DNA of 64,000 nucleotides from Lentzea xinjiangensis (GCF_900110955.1 NZ_FOFR01000001.1:666410-730409); one strand, 5' to 3'. Positions 19,656 to 27,920 are shown, numbered from the stretch's first letter. Notes: generated by a model from the letters alone, not told the origin. Program-made: numbers and translations.

Positions 19656-20396
19656 TCAACGTCCGCTGATCCGAGCCTTCATCGCGGCAAGCCTCGCAGC
19701 GAACTCTGGAGTGTCGATCGAAGCGACCTGTGGCCGCAGCTCGGTCTCGACGGCCTCCGCGTGGTCGTGGAGAACATCGGTCACGCGCATGGTCGCCTTG
19801 ATGGTCCGGACGAGTTCCGCCGGTGCCTCGGCGGCCGCCCGCGCCATGTCCCTGGCCTTGACCAGCGGGTCTTCCGCAGTCGCGTGGACCAGCCCGGTCC
19901 TGAGCGCCTCGTCGGCGTCGAGGACCTCGCCGAAGAGCGTCATGGCCGTGGCGGTCTGGGGGTTGGTGAGCCGTTGCAGCATCCACGTCATGCCGCCGCC
20001 GGGGTGGATGCCGAGCTGCAGGAACCGCGCGTCGAACCGCGCCTTCGGCCCCGCGACGCGGACGTCGGCCGCCAGCGCGAGGTTGAGGCCCGCACCGACC
20101 GCGGCCCCGTTGACCGCCGCGATCGTGGGGATCGTCGCGTTCGCCACGGCCAGGAAGCCCCGGTAGATCTTCCGCAGGCCGTCGTCGGTGGAGCTGCCGA
20201 GCTGCGTGAGGTCCGCGCCGGCGCAGAACGCGGGCGGCGCCCCGGTGATGATCAGCGCGTTGGCCTCCCGCTCGGCCTGGGCGACCTTGTCCGCGAGCTC
20301 CTGGGACAGGTCGACCGTCAGCGCGTTGCGCCGGTCCGGGTCGTTGATCGTGATCACGGCGACGGAATCGTTGTGCTCCAGCAGAACCTCACCCAT
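19656..20396 (-). CDS. Enoyl-CoA hydratase/isomerase family protein without the classical glutamates
   Basis: A crotonase-fold protein, 246 residues. The oxyanion-hole segments are present (PAFCAGADLTQL and AAVNGAAVGAGLNLALAAD). By hand alignment, the two hydratase glutamates (rat positions 144 and 164) are replaced: GAGLNLAL has Asn where Glu is expected and FDARFLQLG has Phe. It may therefore be an isomerase, thioesterase-like or acyl-binding member rather than a standard beta-oxidation hydratase. The start is ATG 20396 (MGEVLLEHND); upstream codons in frame overlap the Lrp gene and are not family-like. Only ten bases separate it from the upstream Lrp gene, so the two may form one transcript. 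Confidence 0.85.
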   Translation of the reverse strand: MGEVLLEHNDSVAVITINDPDRRNALTVDLSQELADKVAQAEREANALIITGAPPAFCAGADLTQLGSSTDDGLRKIYRGFLAVANATIPTIAAVNGAAVGAGLNLALAADVRVAGPKARFDARFLQLGIHPGGGMTWMLQRLTNPQTATAMTLFGEVLDADEALRTGLVHATAEDPLVKARDMARAAAEAPAELVRTIKATMRVTDVLHDHAEAVETELRPQVASIDTPEFAARLAAMKARISGR

Positions 20397-20406
20397 GACC
20401 CGGACT

Positions 20407-20856
20407 CTAGGGGGCCGGCGGCCGGTCCAGGAGCCGGGACAGCACGACCGTCGACACCGTGCGGTCGATGATCTCGACGGCCCGCAGCCGTTCCAGCGCG
20501 GTCTCCAGGTGGTGGATGTCGGCGGCCCGCAGGTGCACGATCGCGTCCGCCGCGCCCGACACCGTGTAAGCCGCGCTGACCTCGGCCATCGGCTCAAGGC
20601 GGTGCTGGATGTCGTGCGGCGCCACGTTCCCCTTGCAGTGCACCTCCACGAAGGCCTCCGTACCCCACCCGAGCGCCTCCGGGTCGACCACCGCCGTGAA
20701 CCCCCGCAACACCCCGTTGTCCAGGAGCTTGTCCACCCGCCGCTTCACCGCGGGCGCACTCAACCCGACCTCTTTGCCGATCTCCGCGTAGCTGGAGCGC
20801 GCGTTGGCCATGAGGCACGAAATGATTCGCTGGTCGATGCTGTCCACACGCAACAT
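20407..20856 (-). CDS. Lrp/AsnC family transcriptional regulator
   Basis: 149 residues. The N-terminal winged helix-turn-helix (IDQRIISCLMANARSSYAEIGKEVGLS) is followed by a RAM/ligand-binding domain (residues 65-140). It is transcribed divergently from the dimethylargininase-like gene 66 bases away. In mycobacteria an AsnC regulator is also divergent from the orthologous DDAH-like gene, so control of arginine or amino-acid catabolism is the likely role (inference from context). The start ATG gives MLRVDSIDQR. Confidence 0.93.
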   Translation of the reverse strand: MLRVDSIDQRIISCLMANARSSYAEIGKEVGLSAPAVKRRVDKLLDNGVLRGFTAVVDPEALGWGTEAFVEVHCKGNVAPHDIQHRLEPMAEVSAAYTVSGAADAIVHLRAADIHHLETALERLRAVEIIDRTVSTVVLSRLLDRPPAP

Positions 20857-20922
20857 TCTGCCCTAGATCACGCAATGTCGCGGCGTTGTTCGGGGGTCCA
20901 GCTCGCATTTAGATTTCGATCC

Positions 20923-21807
20923 ATGACCGTATCCATCTCCGGGCCCGGCGAGCCGATCACGCTGGACATCGCCACGCCCCTCGCGCCGACGCGCATGCCG
21001 ACGACCCGTCGGTACCTCATGTGCCCGCCGACGTACTTCACGGTGGAGTACGCCATCAACCCGTGGATGGATCCGACCAGGCCCACCAGCACGTCACTGG
21101 CGCTGGAGCAGTGGACGGCGCTGAAGGAGACCTACGAGCGCCTGGGCCACGAGGTCAACGTCATCGACCCGGTCCCCGGCCTGCCGGACATGGTCTTCTC
21201 GGCCAACAGCGGCACCGTCATCGACGGCCGGGTGCTGGGCTCCCGCTTCCGCGCCCCGCAACGCGCGGCCGAAGCCGACCACTTCCGCCGCTGGTTCCTG
21301 TCCTCCGGCTACCACTCCGTGGTCATGCCCACCGCGGTGAACGAGGCGGAGGGCGACTTCACCTGGACGGGCTCCCTGCTGCTGGCCGGCACCGGCTTCC
21401 GCACGGACCCCCACGCGCACTCCGAGGCGCAGGAGGTCCTGGGCGTGCCCGTCGTCTCCCTGCAACTGGTCGACCCGCGCTTCTACCACCTCGACGTGGC
21501 GCTGTTCATGCTCGACGACCAGTCCGCCTCCCCGCTGGTCGCCTACTACCCGCAGGCCTTCTCGCCCGGCTCCCAGCAGGTCCTGAAGCGCCTGTTCCCG
21601 GACGCCGTGATCGCCAACGACGACGACGCCGTGTGCCTCGGCCTCAACGCGGTCTCCGACGGCAAGCACGTCGTCCTGCCCGTCGAGGCCACGCACCTCG
21701 CCGAGCAGGTGGCGCGGCGCGGGTTCGAGCCGGTGTTCGTGGACATCTCGGAGCTGCGCAAGTCGGGTGGCGGCCCGAAGTGCTGCACGATGGAGCTCAG
21801 AGGCTGA
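20923..21807 (+). CDS. Dimethylargininase / amidinotransferase-fold protein
   Basis: A 294-residue protein of the pentein fold, similar to N(omega),N(omega)-dimethylarginine dimethylaminohydrolases and the mycobacterial DDAH-like protein. The catalytic triad can be placed as Glu143 (EAEGDF), His189 (FYHLDVALF) and Cys287 (GGGPKCC). The N-terminal CPPTYFTVEYAINPWM segment is conserved in this clade, which also contains citrulline/ornithine-forming enzymes, so the substrate (dimethylarginine or arginine) is uncertain. The start is ATG 20923; the frame is open upstream but antisense to the Lrp gene. No ornithine aminotransferase gene is adjacent. Confidence 0.88.
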   Translation: MTVSISGPGEPITLDIATPLAPTRMPTTRRYLMCPPTYFTVEYAINPWMDPTRPTSTSLALEQWTALKETYERLGHEVNVIDPVPGLPDMVFSANSGTVIDGRVLGSRFRAPQRAAEADHFRRWFLSSGYHSVVMPTAVNEAEGDFTWTGSLLLAGTGFRTDPHAHSEAQEVLGVPVVSLQLVDPRFYHLDVALFMLDDQSASPLVAYYPQAFSPGSQQVLKRLFPDAVIANDDDAVCLGLNAVSDGKHVVLPVEATHLAEQVARRGFEPVFVDISELRKSGGGPKCCTMELRG

Positions 21808-21976
21808 TCGATCACTTTTCGTAGTTCTCGGTCTGCGCTGGTTGAAGCCTGAAAACGGGTTTGTCCAGCGCAGACTCATATCTTCCCTCGGTATGGCTCA
21901 CTCACTGCCCGGTCGCGACGCCGCGCGTCCGGTGGCCGTGGTGATCTCCCGACGTCCTGATTGATCTCTCGGCAGT

Positions 21977-22720
21977 ATGGGAACCATGCCCACCGCTCCC
22001 AAGAGTTCCACCGACATGGCCGTGGAGAACGACTACGACCTCTTCGCCGAGGGGTATACGGCCGTGAACGACACCAGCCTCCTCAACGCCTACTACGTCC
22101 AGCCCGCGATCGTGGACCTGGCCGGCGAGGTGACCGGGCGGCGGATCCTGGACGCCGGGTGCGGCTCCGGCCCCGTGTCCGAGGCGCTGCGCGCCAAGGG
22201 AGCCATCGTGGCCGGCTTCGACCGCAGCGCGAAAATGGTGGAGCAGGCCCGGCAGCGCCTCGGCAACGACGCAGATCTGCGGGTCGCCGACATCAGCCAG
22301 CCGCTGCCGTACCCCGATGGCGCGTTCGACGACTGCGTCGCCGCCCTGGTCCTGCACTACCTGGAGGACTGGACCGCACCGCTGGCTGAGCTGCGTCGGG
22401 TGCTGAAGCCCGGTGGCAGGCTGATCGTGGTCGTCAACCACCCCATCATGCTCCCGTTCCTGGATCGCGAGGCCGACTACTTCGCGACCACCAGGTGGAC
22501 CGACGAGTACGACTTCAACGGCCAGAAGGCCGTGCTCACCTACTGGCACCGGCCTCTGCACGCGATGACCGACGCCTTCACCGCAGCAGGCTTCCGCACG
22601 GCCGTCATCAGCGAGCCACCTCCGGCGCCGGAGGCCCACGAACTCTTTCCCGATGAGATGGCGAAGTTCCCGTCCGGGTCCTTCCTGAGCTTCGCGTTCT
22701 TCGTCCTGGAGGCCGCCTGA
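21977..22720 (+). CDS. Class I SAM-dependent methyltransferase
   Basis: 247 residues with the Methyltransf_11-type core: motif I ILDAGCGSGPVSEAL near residue 58, an acidic residue at the end of beta-2 (VAGFDRS), and motif IV-like ALVLHYLEDW near residue 117, then VLKPGGRLIV. The substrate is unknown. ATG at 21977 and ATG at 21986 are both possible starts. It is monocistronic, with a 170-base gap upstream and about 530 bases downstream. Confidence 0.88.
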   Translation: MGTMPTAPKSSTDMAVENDYDLFAEGYTAVNDTSLLNAYYVQPAIVDLAGEVTGRRILDAGCGSGPVSEALRAKGAIVAGFDRSAKMVEQARQRLGNDADLRVADISQPLPYPDGAFDDCVAALVLHYLEDWTAPLAELRRVLKPGGRLIVVVNHPIMLPFLDREADYFATTRWTDEYDFNGQKAVLTYWHRPLHAMTDAFTAAGFRTAVISEPPPAPEAHELFPDEMAKFPSGSFLSFAFFVLEAA

Positions 22721-23059
22721 CCCGGCGAGGCGGAGCAGTGGGGACGTTCTCCAGCGGTGACCCACAACGTCGGATGAACCGTCCGAGCGTGTGCTCCGTA
22801 CCCCTGGGCAGACCCCGAGCAACACCCCGGACAGCACCGTCCAGCGATCAAGCCCCAGCAGGTCAGCACCACACTCCGACCCCACGACGAAAGCGTGACC
22901 GCACGACTCGGCCGCGTGGTCAAGGACTGATCCCGCGACGAGAGCCGAACCACGTCAAGCTGACAGACAGGTCCGTTGGAAAGACACCACTAAACGGCAC
23001 ATCGAGCAAGCTGCTCGCTGACTGTGTGTTAGCGAGGCGTAGCCCAAGCCATCGAAAAC
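22721..23059. other. Intergenic region, no gene seen
   Basis: About 340 bases between the methyltransferase and the control region of the transglycosylase. No convincing open frame. A small perfect hairpin GAGCA/TGCTC occurs around 23007-23019. The codon pattern of the overlapping frames is not coding-like. Confidence 0.5.
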
Positions 23060-23073
23060 GTGACGAGAGTCAC
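23060..23073. promoter_or_regulatory. Crp/GlxR-like operator
   Basis: GTGACGAGAGTCAC fits the CRP core GTGA-N6-TCAC. Its centre (23066.5) lies 60.5 bases before the transcription start predicted from the promoter at 23091-23119, the classical class I activator position. Streptomyces and mycobacterial Crp proteins are known to act on cell-wall hydrolase (rpf) genes. Confidence 0.6.
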
Positions 23074-23090
23074 CCAACGGGCATCGAGGC

Positions 23091-23119
23091 TTGCCTGTGC
23101 TGGTGACGTGAGGTTACGT
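23091..23119 (+). promoter_or_regulatory. Predicted sigma70-type promoter of the transglycosylase gene
   Basis: A TTGCCT -35 and a TTACGT -10 with a 17-base spacer, predicting a start near 23127 and a 5' leader of about 124 bases. The -10 is imperfect; the support comes from the combination with the Crp-like site and the structured leader. Confidence 0.5.
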
Positions 23120-23126
23120 TCTCGCC

Positions 23127-23250
23127 CGCCGATAACGGTTTGGTCACCGGCAGGACACGGGGAGCCGCAGGAACGAGGGCTCCCCAGTCCGCTCGGAATC
23201 CCCCGCCGAGAAGCCCGGTGGCCAAGCTCCCCGACGCAGGAGGCTCCCCC
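23127..23250 (+). promoter_or_regulatory. Structured mRNA leader, candidate riboswitch or attenuator
   Basis: The leader folds by eye into a three-way junction. P1 is 23140-23150 with 23215-23225 (11 bp, one wobble). P2 is GGAC/GTCC plus GGGGAGCC (23159-23166) with GGCTCCCC (23178-23185), loop GCAGGAACGAG. P3 is CTCGG/CCGAG (23192-23196 with 23206-23210). GCTCCCC recurs at 23226-23232 and again at 23243-23249, directly between the ribosome-binding site (GCAGGAGG, 23236-23243) and the TTG start. The P2 5' arm could therefore pair with the start region instead. The ydaO (c-di-AMP) riboswitch often precedes such genes, but its GGGGUGAAU core is not present here. Confidence 0.5.
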
Positions 23251-24045
23251 TTGGCCCGGCACAGCAAGGCCGCCGGCCGCACCGTGTACACGGTCGTGCC
23301 CAAAGCAGAAGTGAAGCCCGGCGCGCATCGCGTCGAGGACGACAAGGTCCCGCTCGCCCACCGCGTGAGCGCCATCGTCGTCGCGGCTGGTGTCGCCGCC
23401 GGCACCGCTGCCATCGCCAACGCCGCGACCAGCGGCTCGTCGACGGACCTGGCCGCGGGTGCGGCCGAGCTGGGTGCTCTTCCCGACCAGCAGGCCAAGA
23501 CGATCCAGACCGTGCACGACGTCAACCCCGGTGGCGAGGTCGGCCGGCTGCTGCAGTTCCAGCAGATGTACGCGCAGCAGACGTTCCAGCAGGCCACCAA
23601 GGCCGCCGCGGACGCCCACGCCCAGCGCGAGGCGGCCGCCAAGGCGGAGGCGGAGCGTCAGGTCGAGATGCGCAAGCCCGCCAAGCAGCGCGAGATCGAG
23701 GGCTGGATCAAGGAAGCCATCAAGGTGCTGCAGGCCAACGGGACGGCCATCGACAACAGCAGCATGGACGAGATCTACACGATCATCATCAAGGAGTCGA
23801 ACGGCAACCCCGGCGCCGTCAACAACTGGGACTCCAACGCGATGCGCGGCACGCCCTCCAAGGGCCTCATGCAGTGCATCGACCCGACGTTCCGGGCCTA
23901 CAAGCTGCCCGGTTACGACAACATCCTCGCGCCGGTCGACAACATCATCGCGGGCGTGCGCTACACGTACGCGCGCTACGGCGGCTTCCACAACCACCCC
24001 GGTTTGGTCAACATGAACCTGGGTGGCGGCTACCTGGGGTACTGA
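23251..24045 (+). CDS. Lytic transglycosylase (SLT domain), exported
   Basis: 264 residues. A basic N-terminus and one hydrophobic segment (VSAIVVAAGVAAGTAAIANA, about residues 39-58) act as signal sequence or anchor. An Ala/Gln/Glu-rich helical linker spans residues 75-150. The C-terminal soluble-lytic-transglycosylase domain carries the catalytic Glu182 in IIKESNGNPGAVNNWD and KGLMQCIDPTF. It cleaves peptidoglycan glycan strands outside the membrane. The start is taken as TTG 23251 (MARHSKAAGRT) because GCAGGAGG lies seven bases upstream; an in-frame open stretch before it is leader RNA. Expression is likely controlled by the Crp-like site and the leader described separately. Confidence 0.85.
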   Translation: MARHSKAAGRTVYTVVPKAEVKPGAHRVEDDKVPLAHRVSAIVVAAGVAAGTAAIANAATSGSSTDLAAGAAELGALPDQQAKTIQTVHDVNPGGEVGRLLQFQQMYAQQTFQQATKAAADAHAQREAAAKAEAERQVEMRKPAKQREIEGWIKEAIKVLQANGTAIDNSSMDEIYTIIIKESNGNPGAVNNWDSNAMRGTPSKGLMQCIDPTFRAYKLPGYDNILAPVDNIIAGVRYTYARYGGFHNHPGLVNMNLGGGYLGY

Positions 24046-24193
24046 AGGCGTCAATTCGGCCGTGTCGGGGTGCGCGGAACGTATCGGCGGACGATGCTGT
24101 CAAGCAGGTTCACCCACAAGAATGGCGGCCCTAGCGGGCGCACGCCCGGTAGTGCTCCCATCGAAGCGATTTCCCGAACGCAGGGAGTGGCCG

Positions 24194-24343
24194 ATGAACG
24201 AGCAACAGGCACGCGACGACGAGCTGACGAAGATCCGCTCTGAGGCGACGAGCTGGCTGGCCAAGATGGCCAAGGCCCAGCCTCGTCCCGAGGTCGGACA
24301 GCGGAGGCCTGAGCACGACGCCATGACACCCGCGAAGAAGTAG
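24194..24343 (+). CDS. Small hypothetical protein (49 residues)
   Basis: A short open frame starting ATG (MNEQQARDDELTKIRSEATS) with GGGAG eight bases upstream and ending in a Lys-rich tail just before a terminator hairpin. It is hydrophilic and probably helical in its first half (residues 1-30). No family recognised. The ribosome-binding site, the position immediately before a terminator and the actinobacterial codon bias support it as a real gene. Confidence 0.55.
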   Translation: MNEQQARDDELTKIRSEATSWLAKMAKAQPRPEVGQRRPEHDAMTPAKK

Positions 24344-24360
24344 CAAGGGAACAAGGTGGG

Positions 24361-24386
24361 AGCGCCTCGGCTACGGCCGGGGCGCT
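24361..24386. terminator. Hairpin terminator between small gene and lysR
   Basis: AGCGCCTCGGC (24361-24371) pairs with GCCGGGGCGCT (24376-24386) around a TACG loop, 11 bp with one wobble. It serves the convergent small gene and the LysR gene, whose stop codon lies at the hairpin edge. Confidence 0.7.
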
Positions 24387-25402
24387 TCTGCTTTGAAGGC
24401 CGTCCACAGCAGGCTGAGCGGGTGGTCCGCCGGGTGCTTGGCCAGCTCGTCCGTTCGGGCGAAGACGCCCACCAGCCTCTCCAGCGAGTCGTCGGCGAGC
24501 TCGACGACGCGCAGGCCCCCGCCCTCCCGCAGCTCGTTGTTCGACGCCACCACGCCCAAGCCGGACGTCACGATCATGGCTCCCTGGACGAGGTTCGAGC
24601 GCAGCAGCGAGATGCCGTACTGGATCTCGTCGATCTCGGCCGCGATCTCGAGCCCCTGGCGGTAGTCCGGCCCGAACCAGCCGCGCAGGAACTCGGCGAT
24701 CAGACCGGCCCCCGGCACCACCAGCGGCACCGAGCGCAGCTGGGGCACGCGCACCCGGTCCCCGACGACCGTCTCCGGCAGGTTCGTCAGCAACGCGAGC
24801 CCGCCGCGCCGCCACTCGATCACCTCGAACTCGGGGCGTTCCCAGCCCGCGCCCGCGTGCGTCACGACGCTGCCGCAGACGACATCCACCTCCCGCGTCT
24901 CCAGCTTCGCCCAGATGTCCTTGGTGCGGATGTGGACGACCTTGAGGTCCACGTCGCGCTCGCGGAACTCGTCGGCGACGTGGTGCCACGCCTTCGCGAG
25001 CGTGTCGAGCATGTATCGCGTGGTGCCGACGGTGACGGTCGTGCCGAGCTTGCGGCGGCACTCGTGAATTCCGTCGAGCCACTCCGCGAGCGTCTCCCGC
25101 GCCAATTCGACGAGTGACTCACCAGTCGCGGTGAACAGCACGTCTTTTCCGCGTCCCTGCTTCACCACGAGTGGTTCGCCGCACAACTGCACGAAGTTCC
25201 TGTTCAACGTGTCGAGCTGCTTCTGCACGCTCGACTGCTCGCGTCCCAGTGCCCGTGCCGCCCGCAGCGCCGACCGCGTCTCGTGAACGGTCAACAGCGT
25301 CCTGAGCTGGTCCATCGTGGTATCCAGTAGAGCGCCGGGCATGTTCAGCAGACGGTGCAGCGAGGTGCTGGTGGGGAGCACCAGCTGGGACGAGCCGGAC
25401 AT
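24371..25402 (-). CDS. LysR family transcriptional regulator
   Basis: 343 residues from ATG 25402, which has AGAGGGT upstream. The winged helix-turn-helix covers about residues 30-90 (MDQLRTLLTVHETRSALRAA, ALGREQSSVQKQL), followed by a periplasmic-binding-type effector domain (TVTVGTTRYMLDTLA onwards). It is divergent from the nuoB-like gene, separated by 225 bases, so that small operon is a plausible target (inference). The leading about 25 residues before the HTH are longer than usual; a later start at MPGALLDTTMDQ would give a more typical N-terminus. Confidence 0.85.
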   Translation of the reverse strand: MSGSSQLVLPTSTSLHRLLNMPGALLDTTMDQLRTLLTVHETRSALRAARALGREQSSVQKQLDTLNRNFVQLCGEPLVVKQGRGKDVLFTATGESLVELARETLAEWLDGIHECRRKLGTTVTVGTTRYMLDTLAKAWHHVADEFRERDVDLKVVHIRTKDIWAKLETREVDVVCGSVVTHAGAGWERPEFEVIEWRRGGLALLTNLPETVVGDRVRVPQLRSVPLVVPGAGLIAEFLRGWFGPDYRQGLEIAAEIDEIQYGISLLRSNLVQGAMIVTSGLGVVASNNELREGGGLRVVELADDSLERLVGVFARTDELAKHPADHPLSLLWTAFKAEAPRP

Positions 25403-25574
25403 CGGGACCCTCTCTGATGATCTACCGATCAGTTGAGCTGAACTTGACCGCATTTCGCCGTCAGATTATCCGCAGATCCTGTCGGCAATCCGCTGGACAC
25501 TTATCGCGCGATGTACAAAACTATCCGCGGCGACCACGCGTGGGAGCCGATTCCGGGGGGAATCATTGGGGGGT

Positions 25575-25607
25575 GGGGGTCCGCCAGGCGTGAGCCGGCG
25601 GGCCCCC
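25575..25607 (+). promoter_or_regulatory. Leader hairpin before the nuoB-like gene
   Basis: GGGGGTCCGCC (25575-25585) pairs with GGCGGGCCCCC (25597-25607), 11 bp with one wobble. It ends 20 bases before the GTG start of the nuoB-like gene, where no clear ribosome-binding site is visible. It could be an attenuator, a terminator of upstream read-through, or a simple leader stem. Confidence 0.4.
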
Positions 25608-25627
25608 AAGTATTACCCTCGCTGGTT

Positions 25628-26038
25628 GTGACGGCTTCCGCTCGCCTGGAATGGGGCACCACCTACCAGGTCACCGTGCTCGAACTCGGACTCGCCTGCT
25701 GCGGCGTCGAGGTGATGGCGGCTCTCGACCGCCTCCCCGACCTCGGCGTCACGCCGGTCGACGGCGCCGGCGAGGCGCACGTCCTCGTCGTCTCCGGCAC
25801 GGTCACGGACGTCATGTTGCCCGCTGTCCTCCGCAGTTACGAGGCCATGCCCGAACCCCGCTACGTGATCTCCGTCGGCGCCTGCAGCAACACCGGCGGC
25901 CCGTACTGGGATTCCTACAGCGTCACCAAGGGCATCGACCAGGCCCTGCCGGTCCACGTCGCCGTGCCCGGCTGCCCGCCGCGCCCCGAAGCGCTGCTCG
26001 AAGGCCTCAAAGCCCTGCACGGCCTGGTGAACGCATGA
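25628..26038 (+). CDS. NuoB-type [4Fe-4S] subunit, orphan copy
   Basis: About 136 residues from GTG 25628. It has the four N2-cluster cysteines of the PSST/NuoB family: adjacent Cys24-Cys25 ([11 protein letters not shown]), Cys86 (GACSNTGG) and Cys116 ([10 protein letters not shown]). The spacings of 61 and 30 match E. coli NuoB (65 and 29). It should therefore bind one [4Fe-4S] cluster. The main nuo operon's own nuoB would lie upstream of the window. It is the first gene of an overlapping trio with NuoC- and NuoI-type subunits, but no NuoD, NuoH or antiporter subunits follow. The start is the least certain point because no ribosome-binding site is seen and the frame is open further upstream. 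Confidence 0.85.
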   Translation: MTASARLEWGTTYQVTVLELGLACCGVEVMAALDRLPDLGVTPVDGAGEAHVLVVSGTVTDVMLPAVLRSYEAMPEPRYVISVGACSNTGGPYWDSYSVTKGIDQALPVHVAVPGCPPRPEALLEGLKALHGLVNA

Positions 26039-26565
26039 CGGGCACGCCGAAGACCGCCTTCGGCCAGACCGTCCACCACGTGGAGCTGGCCGGCTGGCTC
26101 GACGCCGCCACCCGGCACCACGACGAGGGCTGCGTCATGTTCGACTGGCTCGGCGTCGAGGACGCGGGCCGGCCGGGCGCCGCGGGGCAACGCCACGCCG
26201 TCTTCCTGCACGTCATCGACCCGCGGACGCGCGAAGGCGTCATGCTGCGCACCGAGGTGACCACGGAGGACGTGCTGCCGAGCGTCGCCCACCTGTGGAA
26301 GGGCGCGCGGTGGCACGAGCGCGAGGCCGCGGAGATGTTCGGCATCACCGTCGGCGGCGAGCCGGAGCACCTGCTGCTGCCGGACAGCTTCCAGGGCCAC
26401 CCGCTGCGCAAGGACTTCGTGCTGGCGTCGCGCGTCGTGCGCCCCTGGCCGGGACGGTTGGAACCGGGCGAGGACAACACCAGCGCGCCGAGCCGGCGCC
26501 GCACCGCACCACCCGGAGTGCCGGACCCGTCCTGGGGACCGCGCCGTGAAGAGGAGCAGTCGTGA
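26035..26565 (+). CDS. NuoC-type (30 kDa) subunit, orphan copy
   Basis: 176 residues, ATG overlapping the NuoB-like stop by four bases. The diagnostic 30-kDa-subunit segment is present near residues 85-130: [14 protein letters not shown], then PLRKDF. In complex I this subunit supports NuoD and NuoB at the base of the peripheral arm and binds no cofactor. The tail is Arg/Pro-rich. No NuoD-type gene is fused or adjacent, which is unusual for this subunit. Confidence 0.88.
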   Translation: MTGTPKTAFGQTVHHVELAGWLDAATRHHDEGCVMFDWLGVEDAGRPGAAGQRHAVFLHVIDPRTREGVMLRTEVTTEDVLPSVAHLWKGARWHEREAAEMFGITVGGEPEHLLLPDSFQGHPLRKDFVLASRVVRPWPGRLEPGEDNTSAPSRRRTAPPGVPDPSWGPRREEEQS

Positions 26566-27014
26566 CGAACCTTCCGCCGCGTACGAGGGGCGTTATCGCG
26601 CTGTTGGAGGCCAACTGCACGGTCTGCATGATCTGCGCGCGCGAGTGTCCTGATTGGTGCATCCACATCACCTCGCACACCGAGGTCGAGCAGCAGCCGG
26701 GGAGCGCCCGCCCGCGCAGCCGCAACGTGCTCGACCGGTTCGCGATCGACTACGGCCAGTGTCTCTACTGCGGGATCTGCGTCGAGGTCTGCCCGTTCGA
26801 CGCCCTGCACTGGGCACCGGAGTTCGGCTACCCGGGAACGGGCTCGATCGACGGCGAGGGCGCCGTCGCGGAGCTGGTGCACGAGCGGGACGTGCTCGCC
26901 ACGTGGGTGGACGAGGTCCCGCCGCCGCCACCGCTCGACCCGGCCGCCGAGGCCGCGCCGGAAACGGCGACAGGAACCGGCAGGAGGCCTGGTTCGTTGA
27001 GGGGGAGGACGTAA
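26562..27014 (+). CDS. NuoI-type two-cluster ferredoxin, orphan copy
   Basis: 150 residues from GTG 26562, overlapping the NuoC-like stop. Two complete [4Fe-4S] motifs are present: Cys19, 22, 25, 29 ([12 protein letters not shown]) and Cys67, 70, 73, 77 ([12 protein letters not shown]). It resembles the ferredoxin subunit of second nuo-like clusters in actinobacteria more than the NuoI at 5449. The C-terminal 40 residues are Pro/Ala/Thr-rich. It could pass electrons from a soluble donor to the NuoB-like cluster. It is followed by htpX after 18 bases. Confidence 0.87.
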   Translation: MTNLPPRTRGVIALLEANCTVCMICARECPDWCIHITSHTEVEQQPGSARPRSRNVLDRFAIDYGQCLYCGICVEVCPFDALHWAPEFGYPGTGSIDGEGAVAELVHERDVLATWVDEVPPPPPLDPAAEAAPETATGTGRRPGSLRGRT

Positions 27015-27032
27015 AGACCCGGAGGCGAAACC

Positions 27033-27896
27033 GTGCACAAGCACTTCAACGGGTTGAAGACGGCCGTGCTGCTCGGTGGGATGAGCGCGCTGATCGTGCT
27101 GGTCAGCAGCTTGTTCGGCCGGACGGCACTGGTCATCGGCCTGGTGTTGGCCTTGGGCGTGAACGCCTACGCGTACTTCAACTCCGACAAGCTCGCGCTG
27201 CGCGCCATGCGGGCGAGGCCCGTGTCGCAGGTGGAGCACCCGGTGTTGTTCGCGATCGTGCGCGAGCTGTCGCAGAAGGCGCGTCAACCCATGCCCAGGC
27301 TCTACCTGAGCCCCACGGTGGCGCCGAACGCGTTCGCGACGGGCCGCAACCCGCGCAACGCGGCCGTGTGCTGCACCACGGGCATCCTGGAGCTGCTCGA
27401 CGAACGCGAGCTCCGCGCCGTGATCGGCCACGAGCTCGCGCACGTCTACAACCGCGACATCCTGATCAGCTGCGTGGCCGGCGCGCTGGCCGGCGTGATC
27501 ACGATGCTCGCGAACCTGGCCCTGTTCGCCGGGATCTTCGGCGGCGGTGACGGCGACGACGACGGCCCCGGCCCGCTCGGCCTGCTGCTGATCGCGCTGC
27601 TCGGCCCGGTCGCCGCCACCGTGGTCCGCCTGGCCGTGAGCCGCTCGCGCGAGTTCCAGGCGGACCAGTCGGGATCCGAGCTCACCGGCGACCCGCTCGC
27701 GCTGGCGAGCGCGTTGCGCAGGATCGAGCAGGGGACGCGGGCGGCGCCACTCGCACCGGAGCCGGAGGTGGTGTCGCAGAGTCACCTGATGATCGCGAAC
27801 CCGTTCCGCCCGGGAGACCAGTTCGCGAAGTGGTTCTCGACCCACCCGCCGATCGCCGACCGCGTCCGCAGGCTCGAGGAGATGGCGCGCCGCTAG
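27033..27896 (+). CDS. htpX: M48 family zinc metalloprotease HtpX
   Basis: 287 residues, an integral-membrane protease for quality control of membrane proteins. The zinc motif is HELAH at residues 133-137 ([14 protein letters not shown]), and the third ligand lies in the [10 protein letters not shown] segment near residue 208. Hydrophobic pairs flank the catalytic region (residues 10-48 and 145-200). It starts with GTG preceded by CGGAGGCG. It may be co-transcribed with the nuoB-C-I-like genes. Length and motifs are normal for HtpX. Confidence 0.95.
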   Translation: MHKHFNGLKTAVLLGGMSALIVLVSSLFGRTALVIGLVLALGVNAYAYFNSDKLALRAMRARPVSQVEHPVLFAIVRELSQKARQPMPRLYLSPTVAPNAFATGRNPRNAAVCCTTGILELLDERELRAVIGHELAHVYNRDILISCVAGALAGVITMLANLALFAGIFGGGDGDDDGPGPLGLLLIALLGPVAATVVRLAVSRSREFQADQSGSELTGDPLALASALRRIEQGTRAAPLAPEPEVVSQSHLMIANPFRPGDQFAKWFSTHPPIADRVRRLEEMARR

Positions 27897-27920
27897 CCAA
27901 CGGCCGCCCGCCGCCACGAG

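Noticed and set aside
23127-23250. Direct assignment of the leader as a ydaO (c-di-AMP) riboswitch
   Set aside because: The conserved ydaO core GGGGUGAAU and the 3' CAGCUAACC block are not present; only the gene context agrees, so it is reported as an unassigned structured leader.
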